A stretch of 64,000 nt of DNA from Acinetobacter lwoffii (GTDB lineage Bacteria; Pseudomonadota; Gammaproteobacteria; Pseudomonadales; Moraxellaceae). Below, piece by piece: positions 39,114-49,165 of this stretch. Each line of letters starts with the position of its first letter. Position 1 is the stretch's first letter. Both the position numbers and the translations under genes were made by a program. The stretch is taken from positions 1 through 64,000 of the forward strand of contig NZ_JALJVC010000002.1 in NCBI RefSeq assembly GCF_022967985.1, in the 5' to 3' direction. Below the pieces are notes generated by a model. The model saw nothing but the letters and a program-made list of their open reading frames with translations, was not told where the DNA came from and did not search any database.

Positions 39114-40214
39114 TTGATTATTCGGCGTTATCTGGTCAAGCAAGTTGTCTCGACATCCTTGGTGGTGATTGCCTTATTGACCTTGATCATGATGGGCGGT
39201 CGACTGATCAAGTATTTTGGTGTCGCGGCGCAAGGCCGTCTGGATGCAGGCATTTTATTTAGCATTATTAGCTACCGTTTGCCTGAATTCTTGACCCTGA
39301 TTCTTCCGCTCGGTTTCTTTATTGGACTGATGCTGGTGTTTGGCCGTTTATATGTCGACCATGAAATGGCCGTGATGAATGGCAGTGGCGTCAGTCGGCA
39401 TCAATTGGCGCGTCTACTGGTGCCGATGACCCTGGTGTTTTTGATTGCTCAGGCCGGATTGATGCTGTGGGCTGCGCCGTGGGGCATTCGCCAGTTTGAA
39501 GCCCTGACCACCAGTCAGGCGGTACGTACCGGCTTTGACCTGGTGCGACCGAAAGAATTTATCTCCTCTGGGCCCTATACCATTTATGCCGGTGACCTGT
39601 CAGAAGACCGTAAAAATTTAAAAGATATTTTCTTTTATCAGCGTGCGGAAAAAGAAGGCAAACCGGATGTGATGATTCTGGCGCAGGAAGCCACCCGAAT
39701 TGAAGTACCGAATGATGCTGCCAATGTGGTCGATCTGGTTAATGGACGCCGTTATGAGATCTATCCGGGTACACCGCAATATACTCAAGCTGAATTTGAA
39801 AGCTATCGTCTGCGCTTAGAAAGCGATGAAGAAGCGCAATTTGCCAGTACTGAAGTTGAGGCCTTACCGACCTCGCAATTGTGGCAGAACCGTCAGGATC
39901 CTGTGGTGGCCAGTGAGTTGGGCTGGCGGGTGTTTGTTCCTTTTGCGATTCTGATTGCCCTGATTCTGGCTGTGGCCTTGTCTGAAGTGAGTCCACGACA
40001 GGGTCGATATCTCAAGTTATTTCCTGCCCTCATGATTTTTGCCAGTCTGATTGTGGCCCTGATGGCAGTGAAGACGCGGATCAGTAAAGAAGAAATGGGC
40101 ATTTGGGCCTATCCATTGATTCTGATTGCCTATGCAATTGCGGGTGCCTTGTTCTCGCGTAAACAGAAATTAGGCCCGAAAATCAAGAAACAGATTCAGC
40201 GAGTGAGGTCTTAA
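39114..40214 (+). CDS. lptF: LPS export ABC transporter permease LptF
   Basis: This 366-residue protein is one of two inner-membrane permeases of the LptB2FG transporter that pushes LPS or lipooligosaccharide to the surface. It has six helices, three on each side of a periplasmic beta-jellyroll (about residues 135-265). RRYLVKQVVSTSLVV at the start and TLILPLGFFIGLMLVFGRLYVDHEM match the family. Translation begins at TTG at 39114, preceded by TGGAAGAA; no nearby ATG fits. lptG follows after 2 bases. Confidence 0.93.
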   Translation: MIIRRYLVKQVVSTSLVVIALLTLIMMGGRLIKYFGVAAQGRLDAGILFSIISYRLPEFLTLILPLGFFIGLMLVFGRLYVDHEMAVMNGSGVSRHQLARLLVPMTLVFLIAQAGLMLWAAPWGIRQFEALTTSQAVRTGFDLVRPKEFISSGPYTIYAGDLSEDRKNLKDIFFYQRAEKEGKPDVMILAQEATRIEVPNDAANVVDLVNGRRYEIYPGTPQYTQAEFESYRLRLESDEEAQFASTEVEALPTSQLWQNRQDPVVASELGWRVFVPFAILIALILAVALSEVSPRQGRYLKLFPALMIFASLIVALMAVKTRISKEEMGIWAYPLILIAYAIAGALFSRKQKLGPKIKKQIQRVRS

Positions 40215-40216
40215 CA

Positions 40217-41287
40217 ATGTTGGCACGTCGTATAGTTGCAAAACATGTGACCCAAACCACTGCGCTGGCGATGCTGGGTGCAACCGCGGTATTGGCGGGT
40301 TTACAGGTATTATTTACTTATCTGGGTGAGCTTGGTTCGCTCAAAGATGGTTATGGTGCCTGGGATGCCTTGAAATATGTGCTTTGGGGCGCACCAAATT
40401 ATTTATATGAAATCCTGCCGATTTCTGCACTGATTGGTGCAGTTTTAGGTCTTGGTACATTAGCCTCGAATAGTGAACTGATTGTGATGCGTTCGGTTGG
40501 TGTGAGCTTATGGCGCATTGTCGGCTGGGTCATCCGTTCAGCACTGCTGTTGGTGGTATTGTCTTTTGCCCTGAGCGAATGGGTGATTCCGTATACCAAT
40601 GAACAGGCCAAAAGCGTCAAGAGTGCCAGTAAAGCCGCTCAACTCGGTGAAGTGCGTGGTTACTGGACTCGGGAAGGGCAGCGCTTTATTTATATCGATT
40701 ATGCCAACTCGCAAGGTCAGTTGAAAAATGTGCAGATGCTGGACTTTGACCAGAACTATCGTTTGCGCGGTACCTTGCAGGCAGATCAGGGCCAGTTCGT
40801 CAAAGATGGTTCCTGGACGCTGGACAACACAGAGCAGTTCGATATTTTACAAAATGGCAATGCCACGCTGGTCAAGCAGCAACAGCAACCTTTAGCGCTG
40901 GCATTGCAGCCCAAATATGTGCATATGGTGACGATTGATCCTGAAGATTTATCGCCGAGTCAACTGATTAGTTTCATGAGTTATATGCATGAATACAGCC
41001 AGGTACCAAAAACCTATCAGTTGGCCTTCTGGCAAAAACTCGGCTCGCCTTTTGCCTTGATTGCACTAGTGGTGATTGCCTGTTCATTTATCTTCGGGCC
41101 ATTACGTCAGCAATCCATGGGTTTCCGTCTGGTGATTGCCTTATTTGCCGGCCTAGGTTTCTTCTATCTGCAGGACTTCCTCGGCTATGCCAGCTTGATT
41201 TACGCACCATCTCCGGCCTGGTTCGTGTTTATTCCGATTCTGATCATGTTCGGCATCGGCGGCTACTTGCTGCATCGGGCACGCTAA
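40217..41287 (+). CDS. lptG: LPS export ABC transporter permease LptG
   Basis: This 356-residue partner of LptF has the same layout: three helices, a periplasmic jellyroll (roughly residues 130-255) and three more helices. Family stretches are YLYEILPISALIGAVLGLGTLASNSELIVMRS and ACSFIFGPLRQQSMGFR. It is tightly coupled to lptF. The ATPase LptB is encoded elsewhere. A terminator with a long loop follows. Confidence 0.93.
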   Translation: MLARRIVAKHVTQTTALAMLGATAVLAGLQVLFTYLGELGSLKDGYGAWDALKYVLWGAPNYLYEILPISALIGAVLGLGTLASNSELIVMRSVGVSLWRIVGWVIRSALLLVVLSFALSEWVIPYTNEQAKSVKSASKAAQLGEVRGYWTREGQRFIYIDYANSQGQLKNVQMLDFDQNYRLRGTLQADQGQFVKDGSWTLDNTEQFDILQNGNATLVKQQQQPLALALQPKYVHMVTIDPEDLSPSQLISFMSYMHEYSQVPKTYQLAFWQKLGSPFALIALVVIACSFIFGPLRQQSMGFRLVIALFAGLGFFYLQDFLGYASLIYAPSPAWFVFIPILIMFGIGGYLLHRAR

Positions 41288-41320
41288 ACCATAGGAAAAT
41301 AGAACAAATCAATCATCATG

Positions 41321-41357
41321 AGAGGCCTAAACCATAGCCGGGTCATGGCCTCTTTTT
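41321..41357 (+). terminator. Probable terminator after lptG
   Basis: A 7-bp stem AGAGGCC/GGCCTCT with a 19-base loop is followed by four T residues. The long loop makes it weaker than the others in the window. Confidence 0.65.
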
Positions 41358-41411
41358 ATAAACTTCGCTAAAATAGAGCGATTAATTCGTAGACGAACAG
41401 AGTATTTCATT

Positions 41412-42959
41412 ATGACGGATGCAACTGCTGGCAAAATCCCTCACGTTTTGGTGATTATGGATGGTGTGGGTCATCGCGAAGCGGTCGAAGACAATGCGTT
41501 TTTAGCAGCTAAACGACCAAATTTAACTGCGATACAGGACAAGCATCCGCATGGTTTGATCTCGGGTTCTGGTGAAGATGTTGGCCTGCCAGATGGCCAG
41601 ATGGGTAACTCTGAAGTCGGACATATGAACCTCGGCGCAGGTCGTGTGCTGTATCAGGACTTTACCCGAATTACCAAAGACATTCGTACTGGCGACTTCT
41701 TTGAACATGAAGTACTGGTCGATGCGGTGGAGAAAGCCAAAGCTGCAGGTGGGGCAGTACATTTGCTTGGCCTTTTGTCTGAAGGCGGTGTGCACTCACA
41801 TGAAGATCATATCGTGGCGATGGCAGAGCTAGCGCTGAAACGCGGTGCGCAAGTTTATTTACACGCATTTTTAGATGGTCGTGATACACCGCCTAAAAGC
41901 GCGCAGCCTTCTTTAGAAAAACTTGATGCCTTATTTGCGCAATATCCGGGTCAAGGTCGTATTGCGACCATGATTGGCCGTTATTTTGCCATGGATCGTG
42001 ACAACCGTTGGGATCGTGTTGAACAGGCCTATCGCTTGTTGACTGAAGGTGAAGCGGTTCGTACAGCTGCCAGCGCAGTTGAAGGTTTGGAACAGGCTTA
42101 CGCAGCCGATGAGTCGGATGAGTTTGTTAAAGCGACCCGTATTGGCGATCTGGCGAAAATTCAGGATGGCGACAGCGTCGTATTCATGAACTTCCGTGCC
42201 GATCGTGCCCGTGAATTGACTCGCGCATTTGTAGAAAAAGACTTTGCGGGTTTTGAACGTAAAGTCGTGCCGAATTTGGCGAAGTTTGTCATGCTGACGC
42301 GTTATCAAGCCACGATTGATGCACCTGTAGCGTATATGCCTGAAGCGTTGAAAAACTCGATTGGTGAATACTTATCTGATTTGGGTAAAACACAGCTGCG
42401 CATTGCGGAAACAGAAAAGTATGCGCATGTGACTTTCTTCTTCAGCGGCGGCCGTGAAGATGAATACCCAGGTGAAAAACGTATCCTGATTCCATCGCCA
42501 AACGTAGCCACTTATGACCTTAAACCGGAAATGAGTGCTTATGAAGTGACTGATGAGCTGGTGGCTGCGATCAATTCAGGTGAATTTGACCTGCTGGTCG
42601 TGAACTTTGCCAATGGGGATATGGTTGGTCATACTGGCGTATTCGATGCTGCGGTGAAAGCAGTAGAAGCGGTTGATACCTGTTTGGGCCGGGTTTACGA
42701 AGCCGTGATGGCGCAAAAAGGTCATATGATTGTGACTGCCGATCATGGTAACGTAGAGCAGATGCAAGACTATCACAGTGGTCAGGTACATACTCAGCAT
42801 ACCACTGAACTAGTTCCATTTATTTATGTGGGTCCAACTCAGGCCACGATCGCAGAAGGCGGTGTACTGGCAGATGTCGCACCGACTTTATTAAGCCTGA
42901 TGCAAGTTCCGGTACCTGCTGAAATGCAAGGTCGTAACCTGATTCAGCTTGATGCATAA
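41412..42959 (+). CDS. gpmI: 2,3-bisphosphoglycerate-independent phosphoglycerate mutase
   Basis: This 515-residue glycolytic/gluconeogenic enzyme interconverts 3- and 2-phosphoglycerate using two manganese ions. The phosphoserine is Ser67 in [16 protein letters not shown], and Asp17 in VIMDGVG is a metal ligand. [13 protein letters not shown] and [11 protein letters not shown] carry the other metal site. The length is typical. It is followed 31 bases later by the protease gene, so the two may share a transcript. Confidence 0.96.
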   Translation: MTDATAGKIPHVLVIMDGVGHREAVEDNAFLAAKRPNLTAIQDKHPHGLISGSGEDVGLPDGQMGNSEVGHMNLGAGRVLYQDFTRITKDIRTGDFFEHEVLVDAVEKAKAAGGAVHLLGLLSEGGVHSHEDHIVAMAELALKRGAQVYLHAFLDGRDTPPKSAQPSLEKLDALFAQYPGQGRIATMIGRYFAMDRDNRWDRVEQAYRLLTEGEAVRTAASAVEGLEQAYAADESDEFVKATRIGDLAKIQDGDSVVFMNFRADRARELTRAFVEKDFAGFERKVVPNLAKFVMLTRYQATIDAPVAYMPEALKNSIGEYLSDLGKTQLRIAETEKYAHVTFFFSGGREDEYPGEKRILIPSPNVATYDLKPEMSAYEVTDELVAAINSGEFDLLVVNFANGDMVGHTGVFDAAVKAVEAVDTCLGRVYEAVMAQKGHMIVTADHGNVEQMQDYHSGQVHTQHTTELVPFIYVGPTQATIAEGGVLADVAPTLLSLMQVPVPAEMQGRNLIQLDA

Positions 42960-42990
42960 TTTTCGATAAAATTCTAAAAAAGGTCAAAGA

Positions 42991-44163
42991 ATGACAAGAA
43001 CACGCTGGAAGTCTGTTGTAATACCATGCTTACTGATGTGTTTGAGTCATTCAGCCTGGGGTGCGGGTTCAAATGAGCCGGCATTCGATGATATGGAAAT
43101 GGATGGGCAAGTTTATTCTGAAATTCCTGTGGCATCTATTCAGGAATTCGTACAAATTTATGGCATCGTAAAAGACAATTATATTCAAGATAAAAATGAC
43201 GATGCCTTATTCCAGCAGGCCATTCAGGGTCTGGTCAGTGGCTTAGATCGCTATTCCCGTTATTTGTCGCCTGAAGATTATAAGCAACTGCGTGAATATA
43301 CCGAAGGTGATCTGGCCAGCATTGATTTTGATCTGCAATTTGACCCGCGGTTGAAGCAATGGGTAGTTCAGGGACTGAGTTCCGATGCTGATTCAGCCAA
43401 GCAGGGACTTCGAAATGGCGTCACGGTTTATAAAATTGACGATCAGGTATTAAATAGCCTGAATCAGGAACAAGTCCGGCAGTTATTGAGCGGAGCCGTT
43501 GGCTCTACGCTCATGATTCAGCTCTCCCCGCAAAGTCCGGCCGTTCGTCTGGTCCGCAATACCAAACTGGATACTGAAATTAAATCGAGCCTGCACAATA
43601 ATCAGGTTCTGGTTTTACAGGTCAAGGTTTTTCAGCAAGATACTGCCAATGAAATCAAACGTCTAATCGAAAGCTATGCCGACAAGCGCTTAAAAGCCGT
43701 GCTATTTGATTTACGCAATAATCCCGGTGGCTTACTCTCGGCTGCAGTTGAATCTGCCGATTTATTTTTGAATCAGGGCGTGATTGTGTCGACCAAAAGC
43801 CGCGCTGAAGGTAATCAGCAATTTCAGGCCTTGCCGAGTTTTGAGTTTCAGAATCTGAAAGTTGGGGTATTGATTAATAACCGCTCGGCTTCTGCAGCAG
43901 AAGTGTTTACAGCAGCCCTGAAAGAACATAACCGTGCCTGGGTCGTAGGCGAAAAAAGCTATGGCAAAGGCGTAGTACAGAAACTCTTTCCTTTAAGCAA
44001 CGGTTCGGCTCTACAGATGACAGTATCGCAATACTTTAGCCCGAGTGGCCAGATGATTGAAGGGCGGGGCGTACAGCCGCATTTCAACTATCCGTTTAAG
44101 CAGGAAATGCGTGAGGAGAGTTATCTGGAACATGTCACAGACTTGCTGCTCCTGCAAAAATAA
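42991..44163 (+). CDS. S41 family C-terminal processing peptidase
   Basis: This 390-residue exported serine protease has a signal peptide (MTRTRWKSVVIPCLLMCLSHSAWG), a PDZ-like domain (about residues 105-190) and an S41 catalytic domain. The nucleophile serine is in NNRSASAAEVF and the general-base lysine in GEKSYGKGVVQ. FDLRNNPGGLLSAAVE is the conserved core. It belongs to the CtpA/Prc group, which trims or degrades periplasmic proteins. Its stop codon abuts that of pilR on the other strand with no gap. Confidence 0.9.
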   Translation: MTRTRWKSVVIPCLLMCLSHSAWGAGSNEPAFDDMEMDGQVYSEIPVASIQEFVQIYGIVKDNYIQDKNDDALFQQAIQGLVSGLDRYSRYLSPEDYKQLREYTEGDLASIDFDLQFDPRLKQWVVQGLSSDADSAKQGLRNGVTVYKIDDQVLNSLNQEQVRQLLSGAVGSTLMIQLSPQSPAVRLVRNTKLDTEIKSSLHNNQVLVLQVKVFQQDTANEIKRLIESYADKRLKAVLFDLRNNPGGLLSAAVESADLFLNQGVIVSTKSRAEGNQQFQALPSFEFQNLKVGVLINNRSASAAEVFTAALKEHNRAWVVGEKSYGKGVVQKLFPLSNGSALQMTVSQYFSPSGQMIEGRGVQPHFNYPFKQEMREESYLEHVTDLLLLQK

Positions 44164-45588
44164 TTATTCGTCTTCTTCGGTATCCAGTCCGAACTTTTTC
44201 AAACGATAGCGCAGGGAACGGAATGACATGCCGAGTTTTTTGGCGGCCAGTGTCCGGTTCCAATGGGTCAGATTCAGCGCATTGAGTAAAATTTCTTTCT
44301 CGACCTTTTCCAAAAACAGCTCTAAACCCTCTTCAGGCAGCTTTTTAGGTGCAATCAGGGTTTCGGTCGCAATGATCTCGCTGGTGAGCGTATTCATCTC
44401 CTGAGGGCTGTTTAGCGCCTGACGCAGCGGTGCACTCTGCAAATGCTGAAGATCAATACGCTCTTCATCACTTAAAGTAATCGCGCGTTCCATAATATTA
44501 CGCAATTCACGTACATTACCTGGATAATATTGTCCCAATAAGAACTCTTTGCTGCGTTCGGTCAGTTTTTTATTAGGAATTCCCCATTCCTGGCAAATCT
44601 TCTGAATAAAGTGTTCGGCCAATAACAGAATATCTTGGCCGCGTTCACGCAATGGCGGTAAAGTCAGATCCATTACATGAATGCGAAAATATAAATCCTG
44701 ACGGAATTTGCCTTGTTGCACCAAGGCTTCCAGATCCTGATGCGTGGCACTGATCACGCGGAAATCCACATCAATTTCGGTATCTGAACCGAGTGGACGA
44801 ATACGTTTTTCCTGAACGGCACGTAACAGTTTGACCTGCATAGAAAGCGGTAATTCTGCAATTTCATCCAGAAACAGGCTGCCTCCATGGGCAGATTGAA
44901 TCAGTCCCTGTTTGTCCTGAGCAGCGCCGGTAAAGCTGCCTTTTTTATGTCCAAACAGTTCACTTTCCATCAACTCAGTCGGAATGGCGCCACAGTTAAT
45001 CGCAATAAAAGGACCTTCATTGCGGTTACTCAGGCGATGGACCAGATTGGCCACGACTTCTTTACCTGTTCCCGATTCACCCGTGATAAAAACCGGTGCC
45101 TGGGATCGGGCAATTTTTTGTAAGGTAATGCGCAATTGCTGAATCGGCAGGGATTGTCCAATCAGCATTTTATGTTCGAGCGCATCGTTCGGATTATTAT
45201 GCGAATAATCCACCGGTTTATTCAGCGCTTTTTGTAAGAGTTGCTCTAGGTGTTTTTGATTAATCGGTTTACTGACAAAATCAAAAGCCCCTGCTTTAAG
45301 CGCGGCAATGGCGATTTCCATGTTGCCATAGGCGGTCAGAACCGCGACCGGAAGTGCCGGATAGAGGTTGCCTATCCAGTCCAGAAGCTCCAAACCATTG
45401 CCATCGGGAAGGTTTAAGTCGGTCAGACAGGCATCATATTGATGATTGGCAAGGCATTTTTTAGCGTCTTCCAAACGATGGGCAATGTGCGTGCGAATTC
45501 CCATGCGCAGCAATGACATTTGCATGAGGGTACATAAATCCTCCTCATCATCCACCAAGAGCACCAGTGGTTGTTGTTCCCCATTCAT
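44164..45588 (-). CDS. pilR: Sigma-54-dependent response regulator PilR
   Basis: This 474-residue NtrC-type activator has a receiver domain (phosphorylated Asp in CLTDLNLPDG), an AAA+ domain with Walker A GESGTGKE and the sigma-54-contact loop GSFTGA, and a Fis-type helix-turn-helix at the end (TLAAKKLGMSFRSLRYRLKKFG). PilR activates pilA transcription for type IV pili with PilS. I place the start at the ATG at 45588 (MNGEQQPLVLLVDDEE), with AAGGA upstream; a start at 45690 would overlap pilS by 88 bases. It lies 14 bases after pilS. Confidence 0.93.
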   Translation of the reverse strand: MNGEQQPLVLLVDDEEDLCTLMQMSLLRMGIRTHIAHRLEDAKKCLANHQYDACLTDLNLPDGNGLELLDWIGNLYPALPVAVLTAYGNMEIAIAALKAGAFDFVSKPINQKHLEQLLQKALNKPVDYSHNNPNDALEHKMLIGQSLPIQQLRITLQKIARSQAPVFITGESGTGKEVVANLVHRLSNRNEGPFIAINCGAIPTELMESELFGHKKGSFTGAAQDKQGLIQSAHGGSLFLDEIAELPLSMQVKLLRAVQEKRIRPLGSDTEIDVDFRVISATHQDLEALVQQGKFRQDLYFRIHVMDLTLPPLRERGQDILLLAEHFIQKICQEWGIPNKKLTERSKEFLLGQYYPGNVRELRNIMERAITLSDEERIDLQHLQSAPLRQALNSPQEMNTLTSEIIATETLIAPKKLPEEGLELFLEKVEKEILLNALNLTHWNRTLAAKKLGMSFRSLRYRLKKFGLDTEEDE

Positions 45589-45602
45589 CTTCCTTGACCC
45601 CT

Positions 45603-47174
45603 TTAAAGCGTAATACGTTGACAGCTGATGCGAAAGCATGCGCCCTGTTCTTGTTGTATATAGTTTAATTGTGCCTGATTTGCTTCGCAAAAACTATGTG
45701 ATAAATACAATCCTAATCCGGTACCACTAATCGATGTGCTAAAAAAGGGTTTAAACAATAAGGCCTGATCATGTAAGGCTACGCCAGAGCCAAAATCCCG
45801 TACGTCAATCCAGACCCGATGTTCATAGGGATGCACATTCAGCTGAATATAAGTAGCATCTGCTGAATTGTGGCGAATGGCATTACGAATCAGATTAATC
45901 AGGATTTGCCGGAATTGTGCTTCATCAAACTGAATCACTAGCGGGATATCAATATTAAATTGAATCTGATCGCGAATATCGGCCAGATCTTCCTGGATAA
46001 ATAACGGGATAAATTCATTGAGATGAATCGGTATCGGGTGGGTTTCTTTATTTTTGACCATATTCAGCGTGTCCTGAATAATCCGGTCAATCCGGGTCGC
46101 CTGTCGGCCAATCATCTGCTGGAGTAGCTGTTGCTGTTCAGTTTCTGAGTCCAGATACAAATCATTGGCCTGCACAATGGCCGCCAAGGGGTTACGAATT
46201 TCATGGGCAATACTGGCTGAGAGTTGACCCAGTGCAGCAAGTTTAAGTTGCTGCACCTGCTGATTCAGTTTTTTGGCATCCTGTAACACCAGTAGCATTA
46301 GAGTCTGATGCGGCACAATCAGTTTTTGCACCTGCACATGAATATTATAGCGACTTTGCTGGGATTCAAACTGAAAGCGCTCACCATTTTCCAGTGTTTC
46401 AAAATGGATCAGTTCAAATAAATCTGGCTGTGACTGAGATAAGGTGAATTTCTCATGGCTGTATTTTGACTCAATTCCTAGAAGATTACAGGCAGCAGGA
46501 TTACTGAGTACCACATGGTAGTTTTCATCCAGAACCAGATAGCCAGTTTCAATCTGCTCCAGAATATAGCGGTTAATATTCTGTAAGCGATGCAGTTCCA
46601 GCGATTGGGAAAAATTCAAATTTTCCAGAATCTGAAAACGGCGCACGGCAATTTGTCCAATGCCATAGACCACAAAAAATAAAAAGGCCAGCAGGGCGCT
46701 ATTACTGATATTGCTGAGTGATGAAAATGCAAAAATACTGCCGATAAAATGCTGATATATAACACTGATGACAGCAATGAGGGTGACAACTAAGGCCTTT
46801 TTTCCATCTAATAATAAGGATCCAGAAAAGATAGTAATCACAAACAGCAGCCCAATTTGCAGATTAGGACCGTCGCTCGCCAAAGTCAGCAAACTTAAAA
46901 CGCAGACATCGCTAAAGAAAATCATAATCAGCTGCGGCTGGATCAGGCGTCTGATCCATTTCAGCACAAACAGCTGTACGGTATTGATCGCAATCCCGAT
47001 TCCCAGTGCATAATAATACAGCTGCGGGTATTGATAATCAGTGGTGAGTTCGGGGTAGGTCAGCAGAAAAATCAGCAACAAACCGGTGCTGATCAGCAGA
47101 CGATAAGCGCTGTACCAGATACCGAGATGGTATTGATTCAGTTCAGCATAGTTTTTTTGTTGTGCCATATGCAC
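45603..47174 (-). CDS. pilS: Sensor histidine kinase PilS
   Basis: This 523-residue kinase has six N-terminal transmembrane helices (residues about 20-180), a PAS domain (roughly 200-305), a dimerisation domain with phospho-His in SIAHEIRNPLAAI, and an ATPase domain with N-box LINLIRNAIRHNS and G-boxes DFGSGVA and GTGLGLYLS. It is the partner of PilR. It starts 16 bases after the gacA stop codon, so gacA, pilS and pilR appear to be one transcript. Confidence 0.93.
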   Translation of the reverse strand: MHMAQQKNYAELNQYHLGIWYSAYRLLISTGLLLIFLLTYPELTTDYQYPQLYYYALGIGIAINTVQLFVLKWIRRLIQPQLIMIFFSDVCVLSLLTLASDGPNLQIGLLFVITIFSGSLLLDGKKALVVTLIAVISVIYQHFIGSIFAFSSLSNISNSALLAFLFFVVYGIGQIAVRRFQILENLNFSQSLELHRLQNINRYILEQIETGYLVLDENYHVVLSNPAACNLLGIESKYSHEKFTLSQSQPDLFELIHFETLENGERFQFESQQSRYNIHVQVQKLIVPHQTLMLLVLQDAKKLNQQVQQLKLAALGQLSASIAHEIRNPLAAIVQANDLYLDSETEQQQLLQQMIGRQATRIDRIIQDTLNMVKNKETHPIPIHLNEFIPLFIQEDLADIRDQIQFNIDIPLVIQFDEAQFRQILINLIRNAIRHNSADATYIQLNVHPYEHRVWIDVRDFGSGVALHDQALLFKPFFSTSISGTGLGLYLSHSFCEANQAQLNYIQQEQGACFRISCQRITL

Positions 47175-47190
47175 CGGAAATCGTTAAAAG

Positions 47191-47826
47191 CTAAGGTTTA
47201 ATAAGTCCATAGCGCATGGCCAGATGAGTCAGTTTAACATCGCTATCGATATTCAGTTTTTCAAAAATACGGTAACGATAGGTATTCACAGTTTTAACAC
47301 TCACAAAGAGCTTGTCGGCAATTTCCTGGGCGCTGATACAATTCACGACCATCATCGCGACTTGCATTTCACGTTCTGACAATGCATCAAAAGGCGATTG
47401 TTGTGTATCAGAAAGGTAAGAGCTTGCTAACTGTTCCGCAATGTCTGCACTGAAATATTTGCCGCCTTGCATGACTTTATTAATCGCACGGACCATTTCC
47501 GAAATCGGTGCACCTTTGGTGATATAACCTTTGGCACCGGCTTTCAATAACAGGGACGGATAAGGTTCTTCCGCCAAACCGCTGACCGCTAGCACTTTGG
47601 TTTCCGGCGCACTCTGAAGTAGACGGCGCGTGGTTTCTACGCCGCCAATGCCCGGCATATTCACATCTAACAAAACTACATTAGGATGATGTTGACGAAC
47701 TAGAGAGATCGCTTCTTCACCAGATTCAGCTTGTCCAATTACCTGAACCTCCGCATGGTCTTCTAGCATTCTGCAAATTCCAGTACGAACTAATTCATGG
47801 TCGTCCACAACTAAAACTGTGATCAC
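47191..47826 (-). CDS. gacA: LuxR-family response regulator, GacA-like
   Basis: This 211-residue regulator has a receiver domain with phospho-Asp54 in VVLLDVNMPGIGG and a LuxR/NarL helix-turn-helix (SPFDALSEREMQVAMMV, KTVNTYRYRIFEKLNI). The sequence matches the GacA/UvrY group well, including QAESGEEAISL and KAGAKGYITKGA. The cognate sensor GacS is not in the window. In other species GacA controls Rsm small RNAs and secondary metabolism, biofilm and virulence. It starts a minus-strand run with pilS and pilR. Confidence 0.9.
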   Translation of the reverse strand: MITVLVVDDHELVRTGICRMLEDHAEVQVIGQAESGEEAISLVRQHHPNVVLLDVNMPGIGGVETTRRLLQSAPETKVLAVSGLAEEPYPSLLLKAGAKGYITKGAPISEMVRAINKVMQGGKYFSADIAEQLASSYLSDTQQSPFDALSEREMQVAMMVVNCISAQEIADKLFVSVKTVNTYRYRIFEKLNIDSDVKLTHLAMRYGLIKP

Positions 47827-48045
47827 CTACGCTCTCCCTCTGTTAAAAAAATCATTTTTTTGTTACATAAAGCAAAATAAGCTTGCAATGAAAGTACAAA
47901 ATTAGCAATCCTATTCGCAAGATTAAATCTGAAACTTATCACACAGTGTCAAGAACAAAAAATGTTCGGCATTGTGTTTAAATGTAAGGCATATTAGAGG
48001 TAATACGCAAATCAATCTTACCTCTGTTAGTTGAGTGAAGGAATA

Positions 48046-49107
48046 GTGAAGAAAATAAACAAGTCTTTAAGGCATCTACTCGGCCTGTCCGTGTTAATCA
48101 GCATGAGCACGACAAGTTTTGCTGAAATCATTATGAATTCTGGCACGGCAGAGGGCGGTTCCAGCATTAGTTGGTCTTCTGAAGAAGTTAACCAGTTAAT
48201 GAGCGATGATTTTAATGCCTCTGCCAATGAGCCTTCGCCACCCGGTTCAGCCACAGTGACCACTACTTTGCGTCAGGCCGGCACAGCAGCGCCAATAGCA
48301 GTCAAGCCTGCTTATACTGCACCGCAGATTATTGATACCAATCATTTTAGTAATCAACCTTCTGTCAATGCGCGGGCTGCACTGGTCATGGATGCACAAA
48401 CCGGTGAAGTGCTGTTTAGCAAAAATACCAATACTGCCTATCCGATTGCATCGATTACCAAATTAATGACGGCTGTGGTGATTTCTGATGCACGTCTAAA
48501 TATGTCGGAAAAAATTACCCTGCAACAGGCTGATTTTTCCTGTTCAGGTTGCAAAAGCTCAAGCTCGACTTTAAGAGCAGGAGACAGCATGAACCGTGCT
48601 GAAGCTTTATTATTTGCTCTGATGAAGTCCGAGAACCCAGCTGCTGCCGCTTTGGCACGAACCTATCCGGGTGGTCGATCAGCGTTTATTGCCAAGATGA
48701 ATGCAAAAGCCAAAGAGCTCGGCATGAATTCTACCCGCTTTATGGAGTCGACAGGTTTGCATCCGGGTAACGTAGCTTCAGCTCGTGACTTGGGAATCTT
48801 GGTAAATACTGCTTCTCAATACGGCCTGATTCGCCAGTTCTCGACCACGCCAAGCTATGACTTTAACTTGGGTTATCGTGTATTGAAATCGAATAATACC
48901 AATGCCTTGGTACGTAATGGCGGATGGAATATCAATATTTCTAAAACCGGTTTTATTAATGAAGCAGGGCGCTGTGTGGTGATGCACACCACTCTGAATA
49001 ACCGTCCTGTGGCAGTGGTACTTTTAGGTGCAAACAGCTCACAGGCGCGTACCAATGATGCGACCCGTTTAATGAGTTGGGTTAGCCAGCAACCTAAACG
49101 AATCTAA
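48046..49107 (+). CDS. pbpG: D-alanyl-D-alanine endopeptidase PBP7/8
   Basis: This 353-residue low-molecular-mass penicillin-binding protein cleaves peptidoglycan cross-links in the periplasm. It has a signal peptide (MKKINKSLRHLLGLSVLISMSTTSFA), a low-complexity linker (residues about 27-95), and the three S11 motifs: SITK, SEN and KTG (in ISKTGFINEAGRC). I place the start at the GTG at 48046; AAGGA at 48038-48042 is close but usable. A TTG at 48031 has no ribosome-binding site. It is divergent from gacA. Confidence 0.92.
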   Translation: MKKINKSLRHLLGLSVLISMSTTSFAEIIMNSGTAEGGSSISWSSEEVNQLMSDDFNASANEPSPPGSATVTTTLRQAGTAAPIAVKPAYTAPQIIDTNHFSNQPSVNARAALVMDAQTGEVLFSKNTNTAYPIASITKLMTAVVISDARLNMSEKITLQQADFSCSGCKSSSSTLRAGDSMNRAEALLFALMKSENPAAAALARTYPGGRSAFIAKMNAKAKELGMNSTRFMESTGLHPGNVASARDLGILVNTASQYGLIRQFSTTPSYDFNLGYRVLKSNNTNALVRNGGWNINISKTGFINEAGRCVVMHTTLNNRPVAVVLLGANSSQARTNDATRLMSWVSQQPKRI

Positions 49108-49121
49108 TTGATTGGTTCATA

Positions 49122-49151
49122 AAAAAAACCCTGCACTTGCAGGGTTTTTTT
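49122..49151. terminator. Bidirectional terminator
   Basis: AAAAAAACCCTGCA, loop CT, TGCAGGGTTTTTTT lies between convergent pbpG and thrC and is flanked by A and T runs on both sides. Confidence 0.93.
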
Positions 49152-49165
49152 AATTCTGGCCGAAA

